A DNA stretch of 64,000 nucleotides. Origin: Planctellipticum sp942493135 (lineage in GTDB: Bacteria > Planctomycetota > Planctomycetia > Planctomycetales > Planctomycetaceae). The stretch is taken from the NCBI GenBank assembly GCA_942493135.1, contig OW818684.1, positions 1,488,001 to 1,552,000 on the forward strand, given 5' to 3'. The notes under the pieces were generated by a model that was given only the letters and a program-made list of their open reading frames with translations, had not been told where the DNA came from and ran no database searches. How positions within the stretch are numbered: position 1 is the first letter of the stretch; each line of letters begins with the position of its first letter. The position numbers and the translations under genes are program-made. Of the stretch, positions 8,143 through 15,587 are shown one piece after another.

Positions 8143-9300
8143 ATGGCAAAAGCCCCTAACCCACAATCGGACGCGGAAGATCGGCTCGACATCGAGCCCG
8201 ATGTGCATGCCCTCGCAGAGGGTAGTCCGATCGAGCAGAACAAAGACGAGGTCGAAGATTCAATCTATTCGCCTTCCCACTACGAAATTGTCTCAATCCC
8301 CGCCGACTACACGCTCGAAGGACTGATTGGCAAGTGGAAGAAGAAGCAGCTCACAGTACCTGGTTTTCAGCGCAAGTTCGTCTGGACTCAGCGACAAGCG
8401 AGCCGCCTGATCGAATCGTTTATTCTCGGATTGCCAGTTCCAGCTCTTTTTCTTTACACCGATCCTGACTCAGGAGAGCAGCAGGTTATCGACGGGCAAC
8501 AGCGTCTGACGTCGGTTGTTAAGTTTTTCGAAGGCCGATTCATCAACGCGAATATGACAACCGAAAAGGTGTTCCGTCTGGTAGGGCTAAGCGATGACAG
8601 CCCCTACAAGAACTGCACGATCGCAGACATTGAGGAGAAGTTCCCCGCAAAGTTCGCAAAGCTCAACGACGCGGTCATGCGGGCTTTCGTTATCAAGCAA
8701 CTGGACCCCGACGACGCAACCAGCATCTATCACATTTTTGAGCGATTGAATACGGGAGGCTCGCAGCTTCTCGGACAAGAGATCCGTAACTGTGTCTATC
8801 ACGGCCGATTAAACGATCTTCTCAATGCGCTGAACGAAGATACCAATTGGCGTAAGATTATTGGGAAACCAATTCGCGATGGCCGGATGCGCGATGTCGA
8901 GATGATCCTGCGTTTTGTCGCGCTCTACTACTTTTCTGGTGAGTACAAGAAGCCTATGAAGGATTTCCTTTCGTGGGCGATGAAGAAGAAGCGTCAGTTG
9001 CCGACGGAAGAAGCTGAAGTGCTGGCCGAGACGTTCCGAGACTCGTGTGCTCGCATTGTTGAGACTCTGGGTCCGCAGCCATTTCACGGCCATAGCGGAA
9101 TGAATCCCGCGATATTCGACGCGATCTTCACCGCGGTCGCGGAACATCCAGGACAACTTGCGGCGGGATTCAAGAGTCGTTTCGAGTCGCTCGTAAAGAG
9201 CTGGGACTTCAAGACGAATTCGTCCTATCGAACCACAGACGCAGAACCTGTAGCGAATCGGTTGAATCTCGCCCGCACTCGTTTGTTTGATTCGAAATGA
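8143..9300 (+). CDS. DUF262 (ParB/GmrS-like) protein
   Basis: A 385-residue protein. The N-terminal half holds the DUF262 landmarks: PGFQRKFVW (73-81), a helix with SFILGLPVP, and the nucleotide-binding/nuclease motif IDGQQRLT (116-123). DUF262 is the ParB/sulfiredoxin-like domain of GmrSD restriction systems. Here the DUF1524 HNH partner is absent and the partner is a HEPN-type gene that overlaps by four bases (ATGA). Base composition is clearly less GC-rich than the flanking genes. ATG 8143 starts the conserved part; a longer frame upstream looks non-coding. Likely a defence or addiction module component. Confidence 0.8.
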   Translation: MAKAPNPQSDAEDRLDIEPDVHALAEGSPIEQNKDEVEDSIYSPSHYEIVSIPADYTLEGLIGKWKKKQLTVPGFQRKFVWTQRQASRLIESFILGLPVPALFLYTDPDSGEQQVIDGQQRLTSVVKFFEGRFINANMTTEKVFRLVGLSDDSPYKNCTIADIEEKFPAKFAKLNDAVMRAFVIKQLDPDDATSIYHIFERLNTGGSQLLGQEIRNCVYHGRLNDLLNALNEDTNWRKIIGKPIRDGRMRDVEMILRFVALYYFSGEYKKPMKDFLSWAMKKKRQLPTEEAEVLAETFRDSCARIVETLGPQPFHGHSGMNPAIFDAIFTAVAEHPGQLAAGFKSRFESLVKSWDFKTNSSYRTTDAEPVANRLNLARTRLFDSK

Positions 9301-9857
9301 GCCTAGCAGTTTTTGAGAACTTCCTGCGTTTCGCCGAAGGTGCTGTTGCCGCCAAAGCAGCGTTGCCGTCACAGATTGATGCCGCGGAGTTTGAAAGTGC
9401 ATTGGTGAGCTACGGCGTCGTCGTACTTTATGCGCAGGTCGAACAGTGTGTTCGCAGCGCATTCGACTTAAAGTGCGGAAAGTGCGCTGATGTTGAGGTG
9501 CGGACGTTTGCATTGTCTGTTAAGAACGAGAAGACAGGAAAGCTGAGGATTGAGCATCTGAAGGGAACGCTGGGACGATTCGGCGATTCCTGCAAACAAC
9601 GGTTTAGAGACCGGTTCATTGTGCGTGGCACCGATACGGTATCAAAGCATGAGACATCGTGGGAGTCCGTGATGAACCAACGTCATATAGTGGCACATGA
9701 AGGCAATCCGGCGAGGTGCAGCCTCGATGACCTCCGGCTCTTTTACGGAGATGTCCGGATGGTGCTCGGATTCCTCTGCGACGCGCTCGGCCTTGATGCT
9801 GCAGAAATTGCCGGCATCAGCAAGCTGATCATCATCCCGCTACGGTCCGTGGCCTGA
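9297..9857 (+). CDS. HEPN-domain protein paired with DUF262
   Basis: A 186-residue, mostly helical protein. The motif RHIVAH (R129, H134) fits the RX4-6H active site of HEPN ribonucleases, placed on the penultimate long helix as usual. It resembles the MAE_28990/MAE_18760-like HEPN families, which are known neighbours of DUF262 genes. The start overlaps the DUF262 stop by four bases, so translation is coupled. The expected activity is RNA cleavage triggered or held in check by the partner. The family call rests on motif and context. Confidence 0.72.
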   Translation: MSLAVFENFLRFAEGAVAAKAALPSQIDAAEFESALVSYGVVVLYAQVEQCVRSAFDLKCGKCADVEVRTFALSVKNEKTGKLRIEHLKGTLGRFGDSCKQRFRDRFIVRGTDTVSKHETSWESVMNQRHIVAHEGNPARCSLDDLRLFYGDVRMVLGFLCDALGLDAAEIAGISKLIIIPLRSVA

Positions 9858-9890
9858 GAGAGCGGGGTTGTCAGCCCGGCGCGGCGTCGC

Positions 9891-10238
9891 CTACGGCTCA
9901 GACCGGGAGCGGGGAACCCAGCGGAGGTTGTCGAGCCGGCAGTTGAGTTTGTTGCCGTCGCGGTACCGGACGATGTGACCAGGCGGCCGGGGACCGACGA
10001 AGACCGTCAGCACGAGCCCGGCGACGCGGTGAGACGTGCAGCGGTCATTCTGCTGCAGAGTGACCGTCAGGCCGCCATCGCCGCTGCGGGAGCGTTTACG
10101 GCGATGCCAGGGGCGGAACCCATACCGGGCGCGGCAGCTCCAGACGGTCCCGTCGCTGCAGATGCGGTAGCCTGGGAACCCCGGAATCCGCCGGGCCTGC
10201 AGACCGGGCTCAATCGTGCGTCGCGTCCTGGGGGCCAT
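9891..10238 (-). CDS. NUMOD4/HNH homing-type endonuclease
   Basis: A 115-residue protein starting MAPRTRRT. Residues about 16-35 (IPGFPGYRICSDGTVWS) are a NUMOD4 DNA-binding motif. The C-terminus has the HNH_3 pattern: HRVAGLVLTVFVG, HIVRYRDGNKLNCRLDNLRWV. It runs opposite to the flanking cargo. The first 94 bases of the gene are repeated at 12418-12511, which points to mobility or past recombination. Confidence 0.76.
   Translation of the reverse strand: MAPRTRRTIEPGLQARRIPGFPGYRICSDGTVWSCRARYGFRPWHRRKRSRSGDGGLTVTLQQNDRCTSHRVAGLVLTVFVGPRPPGHIVRYRDGNKLNCRLDNLRWVPRSRSEP
10145..10238 (-). repeat. 94-bp direct repeat, left copy (5' end of HNH gene)
   Basis: Matches 12418-12511 in the same orientation with four mismatches and no gap. 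It covers the start codon and about 31 codons of the NUMOD4-HNH gene. The two copies bracket the sce7726/beta pair. Confidence 0.9.
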
Positions 10239-10572
10239 CGTTGGTACTCTGACGGAAACGCGGGGCTGACATTTAGCGCCGTACGTTTCCCGCACGCTCA
10301 ACGGGCGTTTCACGCCGGATCGTAAGTGTCACGCGTGGAAAAGACTGCAAACCGGATCGCGCCGAAGTAGCAAGATTGGCCGGCCATCCGGGCAAAGGTC
10401 GAAAACTCCAGCAGCGAGCGTCTGCAAGGAAGATGTGGCGATGTCGAGGGATTGGCCTTCCCCCCCGATTTCTTGTCATTGGGAATTCACGCGTCGCGGG
10501 TATTTCGGACATTGAATGAGCGCGCATGTATAGTGTATTGTCTGGTTCGTTCGAGCTTTGTTGCAAGCGGCG
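10239..10572. other. Intergenic stretch with candidate promoter
   Basis: No gene seen. A candidate plus-strand promoter is TTGAAT (10512-10517), an 18-base spacer and TATTGT (10536-10541), about 30 bases before the sce7726-like gene. The part next to the HNH gene is its upstream region. Confidence 0.4.
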
Positions 10573-11250
10573 ATGACTGCCATGCGAGATCAAGACATCC
10601 GAATCGCTCTGCGAGAGCTTCTGCTGGCGATGCACGCCGGTGACTCCCCGCTAATCCTGGATGAGCTGGAAGTCTGCCACGGCAACGTGCGGGCCGATCT
10701 CGCAGTTCTGAACGGTGTCTTTGCCGGATACGAAATCAAGAGTGAACGCGACACTCTGGAGCGGTTGCCGGCGCAAGCCACCGCCTACGGGAAAGTCTTT
10801 GACGTTGCGTGCCTCGTGGCAGCCCCGTCCCACATCCCGCGTGCCCAGTCGCTGATCCCCGAATGGTGGGGCATCATGCGGGTCGAAGCTGTCGCGGGGA
10901 CCATACGGATTTCTGAGGAACGTGCTGGAACCGACAACCCGGCACTGGATCCCTACGTTCTTGGAATGCTGCTCTGGAGAAACGAAGCTTTGCGGCTCCT
11001 TGAACAAATCGGGTTTGATCAAGGAGTCCGCACGAAGCCGACCGCATGCATGGTTTCACGGCTCTGCGAGCGACTGCCAGCATCGGACGTCGCCGTTCTC
11101 GTTCGCCAGACGATCAAGTCTAGGGGAGATTGGCGATCTGCTGCACGACAAAAGCGGCGTGATGGCTTGTGCCGACCGTCACCCACGTCGTCGCGTTTCC
11201 GCACTCCTTCTTGTCGGCGCAATCCTGAATGTACTGGTCCCCAAGGCTGA
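10573..11250 (+). CDS. sce7726 family protein (PD-(D/E)xK-like)
   Basis: A 225-residue protein. Conserved features are MRDQDIRIAL at the N-terminus, VRADLAVLNG (D42), YEIKS (E54, K56), TLERLPAQ and IPEWWGI. The D...ExK spacing suggests a PD-(D/E)xK nuclease core. sce7726 family genes commonly sit beside sce7725/beta family genes; here the partner is convergent and the last 131 bases overlap its 3' end. The final 35 or so residues are Arg/Pro/Ser-rich and antisense to the partner, so the frame may have lost its native stop. Starts at 10573 or 10582 are possible. Biochemical function is not established. Confidence 0.76.
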   Translation: MTAMRDQDIRIALRELLLAMHAGDSPLILDELEVCHGNVRADLAVLNGVFAGYEIKSERDTLERLPAQATAYGKVFDVACLVAAPSHIPRAQSLIPEWWGIMRVEAVAGTIRISEERAGTDNPALDPYVLGMLLWRNEALRLLEQIGFDQGVRTKPTACMVSRLCERLPASDVAVLVRQTIKSRGDWRSAARQKRRDGLCRPSPTSSRFRTPSCRRNPECTGPQG

Positions 11251-12235
11251 ATTGGGCGCCCTTCCAAGCGGGATGCGATGTGATCATCGCGGCGAGCATC
11301 GGATACTGCTGGGCTGGCGGCACATTCTGCTTCTTATCACCCTTCCGGCGAAACGCCTCACCCCGCGCCACGACCCATTGAAGCTGGTCGCAGTATTTGA
11401 TTTTCGGACTCATTCGAATCTTGCGCGGATCAAGTTCGACAAGTGACGGATGAGATACACCGTAATCGCCAAAGGCTGGAATGCGTTTGATCGTAGCTCC
11501 TGCAGCCCGCAGTCCGAGCCAGATTTCCCATTCTACACGCGCGAAAGTCTCAGTCGTGTTCTGCTGCATTTCCAGCTCACTCGGAAAACTGCCAGCGGCA
11601 AAGGTGAGCGACTTCCAGCCTTCGATGCTGGGCAACATTCCGATCATGAATGGCAGCGAAACCTTCAGCGGACCTTTCATGTCTGGCAAGACACCGCCGT
11701 AGTCGACAATCAGATGAACTGAACCAGGCGGAAGTTCAAGGTACTCCAAGAACTGATCAATCTGAGCAGCCAGCTCCTGTCCTTCGCTCAAATCTTCGGC
11801 GGTCAATCGCAAACAGACATCAGCGCTATTTTTCTTGGCGAATTTCACGCAGGCGTCGTTGTATTCGACGATCCGGTTCAACCCCACGACTGGGATCGGT
11901 GACAGTTCTTCCGAATGAAGCCCTTCGAGTATTCCGTAAATGGGTTCCTCGGAGGTCACGAGTACGTCGTCTTCTTCGACGTAGAAACCGTCGATAAAAA
12001 CGGGCGTTCCCGTCGTCCAAGACTTTGCAATCTTCTTGACTAGTGCGGCGACATGTTCATCAATCGTCTTCGACGGAACCGGGTCGTCTTCGCCATCGAT
12101 CCACTTTGGCGGAATTGGGGTAATCTCCAACAGTGGAGTGACGACCGCTGCATCTGCCACCGGGATGGTCTCCAGAGCTTTCAGTTCCCCGGCTTTCGAC
12201 TTGAGAATCGGAACATAGTGACGATCGTCGAACAT
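11120..12235 (-). CDS. Beta family protein, partner of sce7726
   Basis: A 371-residue protein starting MFDDRHYVPILKSKAGE, the usual opening of the Beta_protein family (after the phage T4 beta protein). Strand/helix repeats such as TPLLEITPIP, VFIDGFYV, VVGLNRI, VCLRLTAEDL and VHLIVDYGGV suggest an alpha/beta barrel-like body. Members pair with sce7726-type genes in bacteria and are suspected defence or toxin-related proteins. The start is set by the conserved opening; 16 further residues upstream look non-native. Convergent overlap with the sce7726 gene is unusual for the pair. Confidence 0.76.
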   Translation of the reverse strand: MFDDRHYVPILKSKAGELKALETIPVADAAVVTPLLEITPIPPKWIDGEDDPVPSKTIDEHVAALVKKIAKSWTTGTPVFIDGFYVEEDDVLVTSEEPIYGILEGLHSEELSPIPVVGLNRIVEYNDACVKFAKKNSADVCLRLTAEDLSEGQELAAQIDQFLEYLELPPGSVHLIVDYGGVLPDMKGPLKVSLPFMIGMLPSIEGWKSLTFAAGSFPSELEMQQNTTETFARVEWEIWLGLRAAGATIKRIPAFGDYGVSHPSLVELDPRKIRMSPKIKYCDQLQWVVARGEAFRRKGDKKQNVPPAQQYPMLAAMITSHPAWKGAQFSLGDQYIQDCADKKECGNATTWVTVGTSHHAAFVVQQIANLP

Positions 12236-12417
12236 GCGTTGGCCCTTCCGAAGTACAACACGGGTATAACCGACGCGTAACATGGTGTGGCATGTTCACG
12301 TCTGCGTCAACCGTCAGAACTGTAAAGCTCAATGGCGTAGTGTCCGATCCCAGCATTTGGCCGGGACCAGGCTTCACCACATGCGAGTCAGTCCTTCGGC
12401 ACTCCGACATCGTCGGC

Positions 12418-12511
12418 CGGTCCCGTCGCTGCAGATGCGGTAGCCGGGGAACCCCGGAATCCGCCAGGCCTGCAGATCGGGCTCAATCGTGCGGCGCGTC
12501 CTGGGGGCCAT
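12418..12511 (-). pseudogene. Truncated NUMOD4-HNH gene fragment (94-bp repeat, right copy)
   Basis: Ninety-four bases match the 5' end of the intact HNH gene at 10145-10238 (90 of 94 identical). The start codon is kept at 12511, but homology ends abruptly at 12418, after about 31 codons. It is therefore a remnant, and with the intact gene it frames a 2.2-kb cargo segment. Confidence 0.82.
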
Positions 12512-12652
12512 GATCAACCCGCGACTTGAAAACGGGGTGTCGATTATGCACCCGGCAATGCAGCCAGGGCCGGCGGGAGAGTCGCCTCACAGAACGGAGC
12601 GAGATTCTCCCGCCGCGGTGCGAACTGGAAAAGGGTCCGGCTCTATAGGGTC

Positions 12653-12710
12653 TGACGCGCAGCGGCTGGCCTGTCCGCGTTCAACGCGGGTGCGTTTCAG
12701 GACAGTTTTC
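12653..12710 (+). promoter_or_regulatory. Candidate structured leader before the capsid gene
   Basis: TGACGCGCAGC (12653-12663) is followed by a small hairpin (CCGCG, loop TTCAA, CGCGG; 12675-12689) and CAGTTTTC (12703-12710), about 35 bases before the start codon. The same order of words occurs before rsfS at 34381-34429. Function unknown. Confidence 0.3.
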
Positions 12711-12737
12711 AGTCACCCTGCAAATGGAGCCATGAAC

Positions 12738-14021
12738 ATGGCGAAGAGCTTTTCGGAACGTGAGGCGGAGTACAGCGGCGAACTCGATGCGATGGAGTTC
12801 CGCCGGAAGTCAGAAAACCGGGGCTTCACTGAGGCAGAGTCATGTCGCGTGGATGATCTCCTGACGAAGCGGGACCAGGTGAGGGAAGAAAGGCGGCAGA
12901 AAGTGGCGGATGCAATGGCGGAAGCGCGGGCGAACCCCGGCAGTGGAGACCGGCGAGACCCGGTCTTGAACCCGGATGGCAATCGGTACTCGCTGCTGCG
13001 AGCGATCGACATGCGGGCGAAGGGCTTTGCGGTTGACGGGTACGAAGGCGAGATCTCGCAAGAAATCTGCAAACGGATGGGTGGCACGTCGCCGCATGGC
13101 TTCTACATGCCGCTCACGCTGCCGATGACGCAGGGTGGAGGCGAGCGCCGAGCACTCAACACGACCACGGGCGCCGGAGCCGTCCAGACGAGTTTCATGG
13201 GGGACCGATTTATCGACGCCCTGCGAAACCGGATGGTTCTGGCGGCGCTGGGGGCCACGGTGTTGGAAGATCTCGTCGGGGATTGCGACATTCCCAAGCT
13301 GACCGGGACTGGAGCGGCGTACTGGGTCGATGAGAATACCGCGCCGACCGTCAGCAATCAGACGGTCGGGCAAGTCTCCCTGTCGCCGACGACGGTCGGG
13401 GCGTACACGGACGTCACTCGCCGGTTGATCAAACAGACCAGCCTGGGTGCGGAGAACCTGGTCCGAAACGATCTCACGACGGTGGTTGCCATTGAACTGG
13501 ACCGGGCCGGGATCAACGGCAGCGGTTCCGGAGCTGAGCCGCAAGGGATCATGCAGAACGGTTCGATCCCCACCGTGGCCATCGGCACGAACGGCGGCGA
13601 TCCGACGTGGGCGAAGCTGGTGGAACTGGAGTCGACCATCGCCACGGCCAATGCCGACACGGGCAGGATGGGCTATCTCACGAGCAACTACGGCCGCGGG
13701 AAACTCAAGACGACCGAGAAAGGATCGGCCGGGTATCCCATCTTCCTGTGGGACAGCAATAACACGATCAACGGCTACCAGGCCGTCGCCACCAGCCAGG
13801 TTCCCAGCAACCTTGCCAAGGGGTCTGGCACCAAATTGACGTCGGTGATCTTCGGAGACTTCTCGTCGGTGTACCTCGGCATGTGGGGCGGCATCGACGT
13901 CAACGTGAACCCGTACTCGAACTCGACCAATGGGACGGTGCGGATCACGACTCTCCTGGACTGCGACATCAAGTTCCGGCGGGTCGAGAGCCTCGCCAAG
14001 ATTGTGGACATGGCGCGGTAA
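12738..14021 (+). CDS. HK97-fold phage major capsid protein
   Basis: A 427-residue protein. The N-terminal 65 residues are a charged helical segment like the delta/scaffold domain. The rest fits the Phage_capsid family: DRFIDALRNRMVLAALGATVLEDL, PKLTGTGAAYWVDENTAP, TVGAYTDVTRRLIKQTS, AIELDRAGINGSGSGAEPQGIM and a C-terminal GIDVNVNPYSNS...RRVESLAKI. ATG 12738 has GGAG eight bases upstream; ATG 12732 is too close to it. No portal, protease, terminase or tail gene is adjacent, so this may be a satellite-type capsid gene or a prophage remnant. Confidence 0.88.
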   Translation: MAKSFSEREAEYSGELDAMEFRRKSENRGFTEAESCRVDDLLTKRDQVREERRQKVADAMAEARANPGSGDRRDPVLNPDGNRYSLLRAIDMRAKGFAVDGYEGEISQEICKRMGGTSPHGFYMPLTLPMTQGGGERRALNTTTGAGAVQTSFMGDRFIDALRNRMVLAALGATVLEDLVGDCDIPKLTGTGAAYWVDENTAPTVSNQTVGQVSLSPTTVGAYTDVTRRLIKQTSLGAENLVRNDLTTVVAIELDRAGINGSGSGAEPQGIMQNGSIPTVAIGTNGGDPTWAKLVELESTIATANADTGRMGYLTSNYGRGKLKTTEKGSAGYPIFLWDSNNTINGYQAVATSQVPSNLAKGSGTKLTSVIFGDFSSVYLGMWGGIDVNVNPYSNSTNGTVRITTLLDCDIKFRRVESLAKIVDMAR

Positions 14022-14508
14022 GCGTCGTGGGATCTCGGCCGGCCTGATCGCGTTCAACGAGTTCAGGCCGGCCACTGCACCCGGCCGGGAGCTGCGCCCC
14101 GGTCGGAGATTGCCCGGCTGGTTCGTTGGTGGTTCTCAACGTCTTCCCACCACGGACCGGCCGGGCTTTTGCTTGCGCTGTGCTGAGAGCCCGGCAGATG
14201 CGGCACAGGCCACGGCGGCGGCCTGGTCGATGTGGCCAGCGTCCGGCGGCGGCAAGGGCCTGCAGAACGCAGCAGCGGCGGCCGGCGAACGTGCCAGGCG
14301 GGGCCGGGGGGAGGGGGGGGTGTCAATCGCTACCACCGAAAGGCCGCTTACCGCTTCTCCCACCCCGTGCGCTCGCCGTCAGGTTTTGAGTGGGGGGGGT
14401 TGGACAGGCACGGCCGGCCGGATTTGCGGTTTTCCGGCTCACAATCGCAGGGTTTCCGGTCGCAGGCGTTGCAGAATTCGCGCCGACTTCGGACAGGTTG
14501 TCGCGGTT
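14022..14508. other. Gene-free GC-rich stretch with hairpin
   Basis: No coding frame is convincing. An 11-bp perfect stem (14037-14047 with 14063-14073) follows the capsid stop and may end its transcript. G-runs at 14299-14320 and 14392-14399 could form quadruplexes on the plus strand. It separates the convergent capsid and recombinase-like genes. Confidence 0.5.
14037..14073 (+). terminator. Hairpin after the capsid gene
   Basis: GGCCGGCCTGA and TCAGGCCGGCC pair perfectly (11 bp) around a 15-base loop, 16 bases after the capsid stop. No T tract follows, so it may be a Rho-assisted or RNA-stabilising hairpin. Confidence 0.5.
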
Positions 14509-15141
14509 TCAGGCCGTGGCGGATGCAATTCGGGCCTGTTTTCCGGCCTTCCGCTTCTCACCCAGCCGTCCCAGTGGTTGAAACGGGTTGTTGGAAATCG
14601 CCCCGGACCGGCAAGCCCCCCGGAAGATCGACCGGGCGGCACTGGTCAGCGTGGCCTTCGTCGCGGCGGAAATCTGTTCCTGATCGATCAGTTCCAGGAA
14701 CCGCCCGACGTCGTCTTCATCGACTTCGCTGACGGGCTTGCTGCCGAACAGGTGGGTCAGCCGGTCGGCGACGCTGCGGTACAGATTCCGCGTGTCTTTG
14801 CTGAGATCGCGGCAGTTCTCCAGGTAGCGTTCGAGCCACTTCGCTACCGTGATCGGACCGCCCAAAAGGTCATCTTCCCGCGGTGGTTGTTTCGCAATCC
14901 TCCGCGTCCCGGAAATCACCTGTTTCGCGACGGTGTTCTTGGTCGTCTTCGTGAGACGTGCGACCAATTCGAGCGGCAGACCGAGACCGTGGTGCAGGAT
15001 GATGGCCAGCGTTCGCTCGGGGCCGATCTTCGGATTCTCGACGGCCTCTTTGAGCCACTCCGTGGCCTGGTGGCTGAACCAGCTCCCTCGATCAAGAATG
15101 ACCTGGTCGCCGGATTCGTGGACGTGGACGACGGATGACAT
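14509..15141 (-). CDS. Integrase-like DNA-binding protein without catalytic domain
   Basis: A 210-residue protein starting at ATG 15141, with AGGAG upstream. Residues about 45-85 look like a helix-turn-helix (LPLELVARLTKTTKNTVAKQV). Residues about 97-190 match the SAM-like core-binding domain of tyrosine recombinases: ITVAKWLERYL, LSKDTRNLYRSV, DEDDVGRFLELI, RSIFRGACRSGAISNNPF. The chain then ends in a basic tail; no R-HxxR-Y catalytic domain follows. It could be a remnant, a competitive site-binding regulator, or a target-recognition protein working with the integrase. It faces inward from the right end of the element. Confidence 0.72.
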   Translation of the reverse strand: MSSVVHVHESGDQVILDRGSWFSHQATEWLKEAVENPKIGPERTLAIILHHGLGLPLELVARLTKTTKNTVAKQVISGTRRIAKQPPREDDLLGGPITVAKWLERYLENCRDLSKDTRNLYRSVADRLTHLFGSKPVSEVDEDDVGRFLELIDQEQISAATKATLTSAARSIFRGACRSGAISNNPFQPLGRLGEKRKAGKQARIASATA

Positions 15142-15225
15142 GGAGTGTGCGCTCCTGAAAGGGGGAAAGACCCGTTTCAGAGCGCGGACCGTTTTCACTT
15201 CCGGTTTGGAGCCCGGCGGCGGTGC

Positions 15226-15492
15226 CTACGTGTCGGCCTGGTCGGAGGCGGAGTGACGTTCCTGCAGCTCCCGCATGAACGCCAGAAAGTCTCCGGCGGG
15301 GAGTTCGGAGACCAAATCGAGCAACCGACGCATGGCCTCAGTGCGCTTGCCTGCAACAACCTCCGGCGCGTCGCTTTGCGCGTCGGATTCCAAGAGATCT
15401 ACGCTCTCGCCGCTGGAAAACGTCGATTCGGCGAGTCCTGTATCGCCCACCTTTTGACTCAGAAAACCCCTGTTTTCCAGGGGATGTGGCAT
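15226..15492 (-). CDS. Small hypothetical protein at the element's right end
   Basis: Up to 88 residues from ATG 15492. The C-terminal half (RTEAMRRLLDLVSELPAGDFLAFMRELQERH) is a plausible amphipathic helix pair; the N-terminus is acidic and Ser-rich. No good ribosome binding site is seen, and a longer reading frame runs into the chromosomal gene's antisense. It lies 84 bases upstream of the integrase-like gene on the same strand. Existence is likely but not certain. Confidence 0.42.
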   Translation of the reverse strand: MPHPLENRGFLSQKVGDTGLAESTFSSGESVDLLESDAQSDAPEVVAGKRTEAMRRLLDLVSELPAGDFLAFMRELQERHSASDQADT

Positions 15493-15587
15493 TACAGAAC
15501 TGGGTGGCCGGGGCTGAACCGAAGGGAAGCCCCGGACCGCGCGCCACCGGGGCATCGCGAAGACGCTTCCGCCCCTACCACCCGCCA

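Larger units (their letters stand above)
12238..12737. other. Intergenic region with HNH remnant and structured leader
   Basis: No intact gene. It holds the second 94-bp repeat (12418-12511), a hairpin with arms CGGCGGGAGA (12571-12580) and TCTCCCGCCG (12606-12615), and a structured stretch at 12653-12710 just before the capsid gene. GGAG at 12726-12729 is the capsid ribosome binding site. Confidence 0.5.

Noticed and set aside
12738..14021. Encapsulin nanocompartment shell
   Set aside because: The fold is shared, but the N-terminal helical segment and Phage_capsid features fit a phage capsid better, and there is no cargo enzyme gene next to it.
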